Shown here piece by piece: positions 11,683-22,364 of a stretch of DNA of 64,000 nucleotides. The position numbers and the translations under genes were made by a program. A model generated the notes under the pieces. The model was not told the origin of the DNA and ran no database searches. It saw only the letters and a list, made by a program, of their open reading frames with translations. The DNA is from Rhynchospora pubera. Taxonomy: Eukaryota; Streptophyta; Magnoliopsida; Poales; Cyperaceae. The DNA is taken from contig CM051459.1 in the NCBI GenBank assembly GCA_028095005.1, forward strand, positions 4,455,190 through 4,519,189, written 5' to 3'. Position 1 is the stretch's first letter, and each line of letters opens with the position of its first letter.

Positions 11683-11691
11683 GTTTAAATA
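11683..11691 (-). promoter_or_regulatory. Putative TATA element of LigB copy 2
   Basis: On the minus strand the sequence reads GAGGCCTATTTAAAC, about 180 bp upstream of the ATG. It corresponds to the block before copy 1. Confidence 0.4.
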
Positions 11692-13189
11692 GGCCTCATT
11701 GCTTTGATCCATTCTGTACTTTTTTTCACTAGAACAAATCGAAATCAAAATTTCTTCGATAACGGCTAATTAAAAGTCCATTTGACAATCCACACTATTT
11801 TCTTGTGCGAATAATCAATCCACGGACTTGGGAGTTGGGATCAATGGTATCGTCAAGGTACCATTTTCTCCAGTTCTTTAATGAACTGAAGACTCATATG
11901 TTCCACACTAAGATTTATTCATCTTTTTACATATATTAACTGCAACTCACGATTAAAGCAAGCTGTGATAATAAGATAAAAATAAAAGTCAAATTTTTCA
12001 ATTTCATTTATTTTCAAAAAAAATATTTTCGACAGATTCTAAATTAATCCAGATCAATTGTGAAATTGATTAGCTTAGGTGTTATCAAGCCTTTACTTAA
12101 ATGGAGATGATAAGGTATTGTATTGACTTTCAAACAGGGAATATAATATACAAATCCATTGTAACAGTCTTAATTCAATTTAAGTAGATTTTAATTTAAC
12201 CGCACAAACAGAGGTGATGGTATGGTGACATCCATATGTACGTAATATATGTATATATATTGTATCTCAGTTACTACTTCAAATTGTATCCCAGTTACTA
12301 GTTAATTAGTAGCTCCCAAAAGAGTGTTCAAACTTTAATTACTAAGGTTGCCGTCAGTTTAATTTCCCCAAAAAGAAGGTTGTTGGCTTGTAGGGTGCGT
12401 TAGGATAGGTGTGGGAAGAAGTGAGAAGAAGTATTGGAAAATGTGTAACTTTGTAAAGAGTTTGGATTGTTTATAATTTTTTTTCTTCTTCTTTCTTCCA
12501 ATGATCCAAACGCACCCGTAGAGTTGTAGTGGTGTTGTACGAGCTGGAGTGCGGATGATGGAAGTATTTATTTGTATTGGCGCGTTGCCCAAATTATTGG
12601 AAATAATTTGAAAATTCAAATTTTAATTTGAAGCATTTGGTCCATTCATGTTTTCATTTAATCCGTGTACATTTATCTAATGCCAATTCATATATACTTA
12701 TCTTATAATAAAGTATGTTAATCAGTAACACCTGTCTCCAAGTCCCAATAGTCAATCAGAAAAAAAAAATTTCTTTCTAATTAAACGAACATAAATGATT
12801 ACTAATATTGTAATATTTAATTCATTCATTTAGAATTTAGGAGAGTAACATATGTATATTGACCTGACCGAGTGACCGTTTCCTTTTCCATAATAACGGT
12901 CAGAGATGCCTCAGATTTGATAATCATTTATCACGCAATTATTCATATCATGGTCAAGCCAATTGAACGAGAAATTTATTTTCAAGCCGTTAAATCAACT
13001 CTCATATGAAGTTATGAACAGGTTGTTCGCTAGCAAATGATGATCGAGAGAAATCACAAAATATATTTTTGAAATTCACATTTCGATATTTATCTAAATT
13101 TATTGCAAAATTCAGTACTCAAAATACTAAATAGTTTTGCTAGATATTTGTTGACGCTTTTATCATCACTCATTTCCAGGTCATGTCTA
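11692..13189. other. 5' flank of LigB copy 2, no gene seen
   Basis: About 11790-11930 (GCGAATAATCAATCCACGG, AGTTCTTTAATGAACTGAAG) is homologous to the flank upstream of copy 1 in the opposite orientation. The rest is AT-rich and contains the MITE at 12393-12517; no coding potential was found. Confidence 0.5.
12393..12517. mobile_element. MITE with GTA target duplication, upstream of LigB copy 2
   Basis: A 125-bp member of the same family as 422-573. Its ends are GGGTGCGTTAGGAT and ATCCAAACGCACCC, and GTA lies directly outside both ends. It sits about 0.9 kb upstream of the copy 2 start codon. Confidence 0.75.
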
Positions 13190-13440
13190 GCGTTCTAAAA
13201 AAAACCGGCGTGGCCGAACACGACACGGCATGGAAACGGTACGACACGACAAGACACAAAGATGGTACGACATGGTAAGACATGAACATGATATGAGAAC
13301 TTAGACACGTCCTTTCCGACATTTTTGAAATAGGCATGTCCCGACACGTGAATTTTCCAAACACGACACGACACACCACGCCACAAAACATGGCACGATA
13401 CGACATGAAAAACACGACACATATTACAGACATGTCAAAT
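13190..13440. repeat. Degenerate CGACACG-rich repeat block
   Basis: Variants of ACGACACGACA / GGTACGACATGG recur about every 10-20 bp. Frames through it encode Cys/His/Val-rich repeats that look like translation of a simple motif. Its origin is unknown; it may be the internal part of a transposon. Confidence 0.5.
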
Positions 13441-14114
13441 ACAAAATATAGACACACATTAGGTGTTACAGAAATATGATGGATTTCTCATTTATGTACA
13501 TGCTATATATTTTTTTTTTCTATAAATCTTGTCCAATATACATTCAATCTTAAATCAACGATTATGAATAGACTTAATTCTAAATAAAGTGTTTTCTTAA
13601 CAATTAGAATTTCTAATAAAAGATTGATACATTTGGATCTTTATTAGTAGATGATCAAAGAAATAATTTATTTTAGTTGAATTTAATTAATTTTCATATT
13701 TTGATTTTATTATTTTGAAAAATATACTAACATAATTTTAAGTTAGTAACTCCGCCTATATTTTCTCAAACATAGCAAGTTCCAAGCTCGAAAAAAAGGA
13801 CACTATAAAATTAAAAATTAATCTATATTTTAATTCAATTGTAAAGCATGTCAATTTTTTATTTTTTATATATTTTTTATCAAATATAATTTTTCAATTC
13901 CATAAATAAATTATATTTATATTAAAACGTTAAACATGTTTGAACACGTTTAGAACACTAGTCATGTAAAAAAATCACAAATTTCTAGATTATTTTGATA
14001 ACAATTCCTCTTGCAAGACAAATACAATTAAAGACAACGCCTAGCACGTTTTTCAAGGCGACTCCAATGTATTGGACTACTGGTGCTGAATGGTGCATGT
14101 TGCATAGTGCATAA
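13441..14114. other. AT-rich intergenic sequence
   Basis: I see no gene, RNA or clear element. The block after 13900 (ACGTTAAACATGTTTGAACACG) may be the other edge of the element containing the CGACACG repeats. Confidence 0.4.
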
Positions 14115-15068
14115 CACCTAAGGCTGTCAACGGAAACCGTTGAACCGTTGAACTGTGACGTGAAGCGATAATGAAACGGTAAGTGGTAGAGCGAAATGTT
14201 TCGTTTTCTTAACGAAACGACAAACGGCACATGAAATGGAATAGTTTATCGTGTTTTCACGTATTTTTGTACATACCGTTTAGCGAAATCATTTCGTTTA
14301 TTAAGTGGCACGATAAACGACAATGAAATTCGTTTCGTTTGCTTAACGGAACGGCAAACGAAACATCTCGTTCCGTGCCATTTATCAACGTTAGACAGCC
14401 TTAGGGGTGCATAACGTGGAAAACGACCACGAAAGTGGTCATTTTCGTTAACCGCTGCATTGATGCACGAAATTTTTATACTTATTGCGTTGATTGTTCC
14501 ATCCGTTTAGCACATGTTCCGTTGATGGGAACGATAAAAACGGTTATAACCGTCTTTGACTACCTAATTGTTTTGCATTTTATTAAGATGTAAAAAAAAT
14601 AAACTATTCTGCATTTTGTACGAAACAGAGATAGAAAAATGACATGTTAGGTCACGCGAAAAAGGGAGAGGAGACACTATAATCACCTCTTGCTCTCGAC
14701 GGCGATTGTACTCGATGGTGTAGAGGCGAGAGAGATAGATGTGACTGTGTTCGGCGGAGAAATGACGGAGCGACGCTGCAGAAATCTAATTTTACTCATT
14801 TCTCCCTCGATCTCTCTGGTAAGGTCCTCTGCAATCTAATAATAAAACCATAAAAAAAATTTTAGACGAAATGCGCGAAATAAACGACCACGAAACGTAT
14901 CAGTTTCACTAATCGTTCCGTTCTGAGACGAAACAATATTTCTATTTGCATTGGTTGTTCCATTCCTTAAATAAAACTGAAATCCTTATCCGTTATTGTT
15001 CAGTTCCGGACGAAACGAAATAAAAGAACGGTTGAAACGGCTACCGTTTTCAGCCCTAGACAGCCTTA
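14115..15068. repeat. AACGAAACG-rich element(s) with GGCTGTC ends
   Basis: The block opens with TAAGGCTGTCAACGG and closes with CAGCCCTAGACAGCCTTAAT, an inverted terminal match. Another inward AGACAGCCTTAG occurs at about 14392-14403, so two elements may abut. The interior is packed with TTTCGTTT and AACGAAAC variants on both strands. No protein is encoded. The transposon class is not determined. Confidence 0.5.
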
Positions 15069-15639
15069 ATAACACCACTAGTCCTGTAGGATGTAGACTA
15101 TTTCTTAGGGACCAGATTTCTCACTACTTGTTCAGCCCATTTTGTAGGAAGGCTGAAAGCCCTAAATAATCTTATTTAAGCTTGCACCCATCTTGGATTT
15201 TTGGTGGGGACATCAAATAATTGGTCGACAAGAGACTTGCCGCATTACCTCATTTGTTAGACCAATATTTGTTGGAAAAAACAATTATAAGTTTATAACC
15301 CTCAAATCTTTTTCAAGTAGAAAATCTCCTAGATCGGAGATAGCTCCTCTAAACTTGTTAGGAAAATATTTTTTTAAAAATTTACAATAGTATCTTTTAC
15401 TTTTATAGCATCTATTATAAACTATTAAAGAGTGTAAATAATTTCAGACAAAGAGCGTATCCAACCCTTTATATAAATATGGACCCTGATTTTTTTAAAT
15501 CTGACTTAGATCTATGATGTAGATTATAACACAGTTATGAAAGGTTATTAGCTGTTGATTTTTCATTTCAAATGAAAAGAATATCGGACATGTTTAATAA
15601 TTAATATAGAGTAATTAATTCCGATATCAACACCCGAGT
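15069..15639. other. Intergenic, no gene seen
   Basis: The short frame at 15193-15390 resembles nothing known. The remainder is AT-rich sequence. Confidence 0.4.
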
Positions 15640-15905
15640 CGTTTTCGAAATTCAAAATTCAAACTGTTTAAGTTGTTCTCCATATTGAAAAACTCTTGGA
15701 GACCAAATTTTACATTTTTTCGAATTCTTTTTACTATATATTATGATATTTTTAAATTGGAGGGCCTTAAATGCTCCAATTAGAGTGTTTTTTTTTTAAA
15801 TATCATAACATATAGTAAAAAATTTTGAAAAAATGTAAAATTTGGTCTCCAAGAGTTTTTCAATATGGAGAACAACTTGAACAGTTCAGATCGACCATTT
15901 AATTT
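15640..15905. repeat. Fold-back element related to the 33.3-kb MULE-type MITE
   Basis: The two arms share TTGTTCTCCATATTGAAAAA, CTTGGAGACCAAATTTTACA and ATTTTTAAA blocks in opposite orientation around a short centre containing GGAGGGCCTTAAATGCTCC. The same 'TTCTCCATATTG ... GGAGACCAAATTTTACATTTTT' signature occurs in the elements at 33340-33744 and 34775-35010, so they are one family with different outer ends. Confidence 0.6.
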
Positions 15906-15968
15906 TAAAAATTTTGAAATGACTATGGTGTACGGGCCGGAGACGATCCGTACGAGTGTATTTTATCC

Positions 15969-15973
<5 letters not shown>

Positions 15974-16001
<28 letters not shown>
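15974..16001. repeat. (AT)n microsatellite
   Basis: About 14 uninterrupted AT dinucleotides lie just outside the fold-back element. Confidence 0.9.
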
Positions 16002-16006
<5 letters not shown>

Positions 16007-16364
16007 AATTTATTTTCCCAACATTGGTGAGACATTTCCAATTTTTAACAAAAAAAATAATATTTTAATATTTTGACCTAAACACTCTTGCTCTCTTCTT
16101 CCTTTTCTGTGATGAAATGTCTCCTTCTTTCTTGTGCAACTCCATCGTGCCACTTGACAAATTCATTACTTGAACGCCATACAATGTCTGCTTTTGCTAT
16201 GATTCTTAATCAGAACTTATTCAATACACTTCTGCGATCTGCTTCGAAATAAAATATTTTTGGATTCGATTTCATTCTAACATTTTTGTGAAAACTTGTG
16301 AAGAATGCATTTATTTTAGAATACTTTTTTGTTTTTTGCGCAAAGATGTTCTGCCCCGTGATGA

Positions 16365-17690
16365 GATATTATCAAATAGAAAACCGAAATTATTTTATAT
16401 GGAAATTCAGACGCAAAAAATTTTAATAGAAAGAATTATTATTATTTTTTTTAATAAGAAGAAAGTTCGAACGCGTTTTATAAAAGCGTACAGTCTCTCT
16501 CCTTCCTACCCGTTTATAAAACGCGCTCGAAGGCTTCTAACGCGTTTTATAAACGGGTACGAAGGAGATAGACTGTACCGCTTCAGTTACGCCTCAAAAG
16601 GCTAGTCAGACTTTCGTACCCGTTTATAAAATGCGTTCGGAGCCTTCGAGCGCGTTTCATAAACGGGTAGGAAGGCGTAAATTTTTCGAAATGGAGTTAT
16701 TACCATTTTTTTCAAAATTAATATGAAAATTAATGTGAAAATTTAGGTTAAATTTATTTTTAAGGTTAAATTTACAATTTTTAAAATATCACATTTAATT
16801 TCATATTAATTTTATTTAAAAATGGCTTAGAATATTAATTTTGACATTAATATCATTTTGTTTGAATAACTATAAAGAAAGTCACTTGATTTACTGCATT
16901 TCTCTTTTTAATGATTAATTTATAATTTTTAAAAACTTTTTTAGTAGTTTAGAGTGGTTTTTAGGTTTGCAAACTTTCAAAGTGGATTTTGGAGGTCTAG
17001 AGAGTGGTTTTTGGCTCCGAAAATGGTCGTTACGGGATTTCACCCCGGTAACATGTGTAGATCTCGTCGCCAGCTTTCCGGATTGTGCTCGATTGCCCCA
17101 AACGGACCTTCCTATCAAAAGTTATGCATGTTTAAAGTTTTAATGTTCAAAATTTTTTTAAAAATTTATATTTTAATTATTTCCATATTATATATTATTT
17201 GATTATATATGACTAACATAAAAAAAAGAGAGTACAATGCAAAAGATAAGTTTGTAGAATTAAATAGTAAAAATACAGGGTCATCGGCGAATAATTATTC
17301 AAACAAAATGATATTATACACATGTTCAAAAAAAAATATGTGCAATTAAATGCATATAAAATATGTGTGATATATTTTTTATATCTATTTAATACATCTT
17401 TAATTGGAAATAAAATTTTGAGAATTTTGTAAATATGAAACATGCAGGGACCTTGTTGCTAAATATTATTTTTAATAAGTTAAATGTTGCGGCTTGAATG
17501 AAAAATATGAAAAACTAATAACACGTTTATAAAACGCGCTCGAAGCCTTCGAGCGCGTTTTATAAACGGGTAGGAAGGAGAGAGACTGTACGCTTTTATA
17601 AAACCCATTCGAACTTTCTTCTTATTAAAAAAAATAATAATACTATATAAAATAATTTCGGAATAGAAAATGAGGCCTATCACTAAATAT
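16365..17690. repeat. Fold-back element with repeated ACCCGTTTATAAAACGCG modules
   Basis: The left arm (about 16365-16555) and right arm (about 17518-17690) match in opposite orientation. Both contain CGAAATTATTTTATAT, ATTATTTTTTTTAATAAGAA, GCGTACAGTCTCTCTCC and TACCCGTTTATAAAACGCGC. The last module recurs several times in both orientations between 16460 and 16680. Similar CTTGCTCTCTTCTTCC blocks at about 16087 and 17720-17735 (inverted) may mark the outer ends. The spacer contains no recognisable protein. Confidence 0.6.
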
Positions 17691-18398
17691 AAAGTTGTCC
17701 ACGAACAAGTACATTAGGGAAGAAGAGAGCAAGGCTTTTCGGTCATAAAATCAAACTTTTAACTTTTTTTTTTAAAGGTAGAATCTCTCCTACAATTCAT
17801 TGAACGAAAAAGGTTTCATACAAGTTAAAAAAAGAAAATAAAAAGAAGACCACTAATTATTCCATCTACAACAAACTACGTCTAAACTAGCAACTCAGTG
17901 CTATCAGCGTCTACGACTAAACTTTTAACTGTTTTTACTTCAAATGTTGTTAAAACTTAAGTTCGAAAATGGTTACATCCCTAATTAATTAAAACGATTT
18001 GAGGGGTTATTTCCGGTTTGAAAGACTTTTACCGGTTATTTTCAATCAAAGAAGATTTGTGGGGCTACATCCAATTTTGCATTTTTTTTTTAATTAAGAG
18101 TCGGCAAAAAAAGAAAATTATAACCCTTAGAAATATTTTTTTATGAAACAAAATCTTTAGAAATAATTAAACTATATAATGCATCATGATAGAAATGTGA
18201 CAGTCTAAGGAGCAACACGTATCACCTGGGCGACAGAGTAGCTTCTAGTAATGGCTAGTGCAAATAAAGCATAGAAAAAGGAAAAAAAATAATAAATAAA
18301 AAAAAAGAGTCGAAGACAGCCACGCAGAGGAAAACATCATTTTATTAATTCGCTATTCTCAAATATTGGCTGATTTCAACCATCGATCGGTCACTGAT
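17691..18398. other. 3' flank of LigB copy 3, no gene seen
   Basis: The stretch from about 18180 to 18345 is homologous to the flank of copy 2 (GAAATGTGACAGTCTAAGGAGCAAC... seen in part). The rest is AT-rich. An inverted AATAAAATGATG near 18335-18348 is a possible polyadenylation signal for copy 3. Confidence 0.5.
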
Positions 18399-19594
18399 TC
18401 ACTGGGCAGCAGCAGCAGTGAACCGATACGACGCATAAGAGATGACGCTGTCGGTCCAGCTGTGGTGGATCAGTGTTGCTTTTGCTCCTTTACCCGCTGC
18501 GCCAAGTGCAACATGGAGAGGAAACAAATGATCTGGTTTCAGGTGGTTCCTCTTATAACCTTGGACCTTCTCACAGTTATTCACCTCGTCATACCTTCAT
18601 GTATATAACAAAAGTTTCAATTTTACAACCAAGCATCCCAACTATTAGAAAACTTGAAATGCTTCTCTTCCTTCTTTTCTTTCGTTTGCAAGATATGTTT
18701 TCAGTAGTAAGCTCAACGTCCCTGATATGTTTGCATAAAATCTTTAATTTTCTTTCATATTTCTGTCAATTTAGTTGGCAAAAAATTGTATGTACAGTTG
18801 TAAAATTAATGGAAAACCCTCAGAAACAGATTTTAAAAGAAAAGATCATGTGCATGTATACCGTCCGTTTAAAAGAGAATCCTTGACCCACGTGTCAAAA
18901 TCTGAGGCCCATTTGGGGGTGGGCCCATCAGTGGGTCCTCGATCCTTCAGGTTGTGGGTCACATGACCCGACCCGATTATGAGCACACCCTCGTCCCTGA
19001 GTGGCGCCAGTGCCTTGCCTAAGTTGTAATGGTACTCGGCACTCCTCCCGGTCTGCACCGACAGCTCGCAGACCGGAATGTTTGCTTCCGGATACATCAG
19101 CATTAGTGGGACCCATACAGCATGGTCGAGGCCACGAGCCTTCTCTTCCTTAACGGGTCCGAACCCGGATGTGTCAAGCAGCTCTTTAACCCTCATGGCA
19201 ACATCAGGCGCACCAGGTGCAGGATACTTTAGCTGAAGCAGAAACAACATTCTAAATTATTGTAATAATTTTTTTCCTTCTGGGTGTTGTACGTAGTAAT
19301 TCTTCAAATTCAAAAAAAGTTCAACATGACGAAATTTATGTAATTCTATTCCAGTAGCATCTTTACTTGATAGAAGAATTCTGGAAACCCATTGAAGTCA
19401 TGAATGGTGTCATTTGTTCCATGGACCAGGTTCACGGTCGGTGCATCAGTATCCCAGTGACCTGAAACCATGAGTATTGCCTTTGGTGTTTCCTGCATAG
19501 TGTCTGATTTCCATGACTGTAAAAAGGACCGCACGGGAACGGTCTCATCTACGACAACGTTCACCGCACCGTGAGCAATGAAGAATGTGTCCAT
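18399..19594 (-). CDS. LIGB: LigB / DOPA-dioxygenase-like extradiol dioxygenase, copy 3
   Basis: Exons on the minus strand are 19594-19367, 19232-18862 and 18594-18399, giving 264 residues; all junctions are in phase and no stop interrupts. It is close to copy 1 (same exon 1 and 2 lengths, NLxHGTNDTIHDF segment); exon 3 has two extra alanines before the final glutamine. The metal-binding and catalytic histidines are kept (AHG, SGHWD, VTHNL, PLHVALGAAG, HHSW). Unlike the other copies, the conserved RGLDHGAW reads RGLDHAVW, two substitutions beside a conserved histidine, which might affect substrate fit. Introns are short (134 and 267 bp). The residues after the active-site histidine are NLK, the non-betalain type. 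Confidence 0.88.
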
Positions 19595-19768
19595 GGCAGA
19601 CCTGGTTCAAAAATGAAGTTTTGTTGAGAAGAAAAATATATATATAGTTATAGATGGATTATAAAAAGTTATAGATGAATTGCGAAAGAAAAAAATTATT
19701 GATGAATTATTACTTTACTCTGGTCTATTGTGTTTGGCTATTTTCAAATAGCTGGTGAAAAGAATGGG

Positions 19769-19777
19769 GTTCAAATA
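19769..19777 (-). promoter_or_regulatory. Putative TATA element of LigB copy 3
   Basis: The minus strand reads GGCCTATTTGAAC about 175 bp upstream of the ATG. It is the diverged counterpart of the GAGGCCTATTTAAA block of copies 1 and 2. Confidence 0.35.
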
Positions 19778-20327
19778 GGCCGAGGAGAGCTTGGGCTCCA
19801 AGTAAGCTTGTCAAAAAAGTCCATTGCCAGCCGAGTATTTTGACAATCCAAAGACTTGGGATAAAGGTTGTAAACTTGTAATCAAAGGTGCAAGTTCTTT
19901 ATGGACTGAGGAGTCACATCGTTATTATGTCCGATTATATTTGGAACCTAATATTTCTTCATTTATTATTATTCACCATTAATTATATTGAGTTCAAAGT
20001 AACTTCAGACCGATCGAGATTGAAACGTGTTGTTATTGTTTTATATTTTGGGAAACAAATTATAGTAGCATTTTGCAACTTTAAGCATTTACAAATATAT
20101 TTTTTTAGGCAGATTAACTGCCATCCTGAGTAGTGTTTAGTACAATATTTTTTTGGGGCAATTGGTTAGTATTATTGGTGACGCGTTATTGGAGATGGTA
20201 TTTTTTTTTCCCTCTTTTTGATGTCAGTGGACAATGGAGATGAGGTATTGATAATGATATTAGTGTGATAGTGCATGCTGTGATGCAACAAGGTATGACG
20301 AGTTTTGCATTGGCTTTTTGTTTTTGA

Positions 20328-20482
20328 AGTGCGTTTGGATATGTGTGGGAAGAAGGGAAGAAGGGAAAAAGTGAGAAGAAGTATTGAGAAGTGTGTAACT
20401 TTGTGAAGAGTTTAGATTGTTTATAATTTTTTTTCTTCTTCTTCCTTCTTCTTCTTCTTTCTTCCAACGATCCAAACGCACT
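20328..20482. mobile_element. MITE upstream of LigB copy 3
   Basis: A 155-bp member of the GTTTGGAT family with ends AGTGCGTTTGGAT and ATCCAAACGCACT and the usual GAAGAAGGG / CTTCTTCTT halves. The target duplication is not clear. It lies about 0.75 kb upstream of the copy 3 start codon. Confidence 0.7.
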
Positions 20483-20561
20483 AGAAGAGTTTCCAACGCC
20501 TTTACAGCACTTGCTATGCGCAATCACAAAATGATGCATTTTCCTCGGAACCCGTATTAAT

Positions 20562-20888
20562 GGCTCTGTTTGGATCATATGGAATTAAGGTAGGATTAGT
20601 TATTTATGATTAAAGTTTTTAATCGTAAATTTTTAAAAATAAGCTTAATTTCAGATTAAAATTTTTTGTTTGGATGATGGCATGATGCAAGGAATAAAGA
20701 ATGAGCTGTGCCCCTTTTTCCCTTGTTAATTCTTAATCTCACTCTCTTATTCTATCGTTTTTTAAGATTAGTTAATTTGTCTACAAACCGGAGTAAATCC
20801 TTAATCTAAGCTGTTTGGATCGTGCCTTAATCGGAAATAACTATTTACTCTCGAATAATTTCTTATTCCTATCCATCCAAACAGAGCC
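20562..20888. mobile_element. MITE, GGCTCTGTTTGGAT terminal repeats
   Basis: A 327-bp element ends in GGCTCTGTTTGGAT and ATCCAAACAGAGCC. TTAAT is present on both sides (20557-20561 and 20889-20893). The interior is rich in GATTAAGG-type sequence, unlike the shorter GAAGG-rich MITEs, so it is a separate subfamily. Confidence 0.7.
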
Positions 20889-21542
20889 TTAATTTGTTTT
20901 TAAAATAGCATATTCGATTTTTAAAGTTTAACAAAATTTATCAAATTAAATGCATAAGAGCGCGTATTTAATTTGTATCGCGAATCATTTATTTTATTTT
21001 ATTATTATTTTTATTTATTTATTTATTTACTTTTGAAGCAAAAACGAGGCTCTAAGACATCATCTTATAAAAATAAAGTTTAAAGTTTTAGCAAGGTGCT
21101 AAAATCACATGCTACAACAACTTTTTGATCTAATTGAGATTTCGCTATTTATGAGCTTAAAATATGAATTTATCTTTTATCTTAGACTTTTTAATGTTTC
21201 AATAATATATTTTTAAAACATTAAATATTAATAAATTATATTTCTGTCTTTTTCCTCCTCGAAGTTAAAATAATTTTCAAATTTTACTTATCATTTAGAT
21301 GAATAATAATTTACATAATTACTAAATCAACTATCACGAGATAATTAATCATCAAAGTTAATCTGAAGCATGACAAACGAGCAAATTACAAACTAACAAT
21401 TATCTTTTGTCTTTCGAACTGTATCGACTCGTCAACTACATTCACATATTGTAAAATACTGGCAATGACTGACTAATACAGCAACAACACACGTATCTTT
21501 TTTCCGAATCGTATCGACATGTAAGATATACAATTTACAGTG
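20889..21542. other. AT-rich intergenic sequence
   Basis: No coding region or clear repeat. A TTTATT microsatellite-like run occurs at about 20995-21030. Confidence 0.5.
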
Positions 21543-22240
21543 CACTACAGGAAACTGCAGCAGTTGTATGGATCCTTTGCATCTGTAGTGCTGATGCAGC
21601 TTGCGTTCTGCATCAGCTATACCGATGCAACTAGGCCGATGCAACTGGCTTTGATGCAAATGCTCAATTGCATTGGCATTTACAGTTGCATGGGCGTATT
21701 TAGTTGCATCCGCTAAACCGATGCAAGGTTGCATGGGCAAAATAGATGCAACTGATGTACTTTGCATGGGGTTTGTCGGATGCAATTGAATTATTTAGCA
21801 TGGGTTGAACTGATGAACTTGACTTCTTTTGCATCCATTTTGTCGAGACAATTGACTTCTCTAGCATGGGATTAGATGATGCAACTAACATCCATTGCAT
21901 CCGCTTGGTTGATGCACTTAAAATGTTTAGCATGAGTTGGGCTGATGCAATCAACTTCTTTTGCATTCATTTTGCCGAGGCAATTGACTTCTTTAGCATC
22001 AAATTAGTCCATGCATCTGACATCTTTTGCATTCGATCTACTGATGAAATTGACTTCTTTTGCATGGACTTACCAATGCAGTTAACTTCTTTTGCATTCG
22101 TTCTTGCATTGAAAATAAATTAATTGGCATGGACTTAACGGATGCAACTGACTTTTTTGCATCCATTCGTACTATCAAATTGACTTATTTAGCATGGACT
22201 TAGTCGATGCAACTCACTTAGTCGATGCATTCATGCAACG
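21543..22240. mobile_element. CACTA-like terminus with GATGCA subterminal repeat array
   Basis: CACTACAGGAAACTG at 21543 resembles the CACTACAAGAAA ends of plant CACTA (En/Spm) transposons. It is followed by about 650 bp in which GATGCAAC / TTGCATCC / GCATGG motifs recur roughly every 15-20 bp, in a loose unit like GATGCAACTGACTTCTTTTG CAT. Dense short subterminal repeats are typical of CACTA ends. No matching far end (CTTGTAGTG type) or transposase was found, so it may be a single end or a deleted element. Open frames through the array are artefacts of the repeat. Confidence 0.45.
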
Positions 22241-22364
22241 TTTCCAGTATTCTTCACACGTGTGAAGAATTCTAACTAATTTATCAATATTATAAAGTCG
22301 CGCGTTCTTTAACTATTAGACTAAAAAAAATACAAAAACATATCTAATATTTTTCAATATATAT

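Noticed and set aside
13170..13457. Cys/His-rich frames on the minus strand
   Set aside because: They follow the CGACACG repeat pattern in two overlapping frames, as expected of simple-sequence DNA.
18366..18886. Plus-strand frames opposite LigB copy 3
   Set aside because: They are antisense to exon 3 and intron 2 of a well-supported gene.
5202..19594. Betalain biosynthesis gene cluster
   Set aside because: The copies have HNL/HNF after the catalytic histidine instead of the HPxxxTP of betalain DODA, and no CYP76AD or glucosyltransferase gene is present.
21432..22123. Met/Ala/Cys-rich open frames on both strands
   Set aside because: They are translations of the GATGCA repeat array and resemble no protein.
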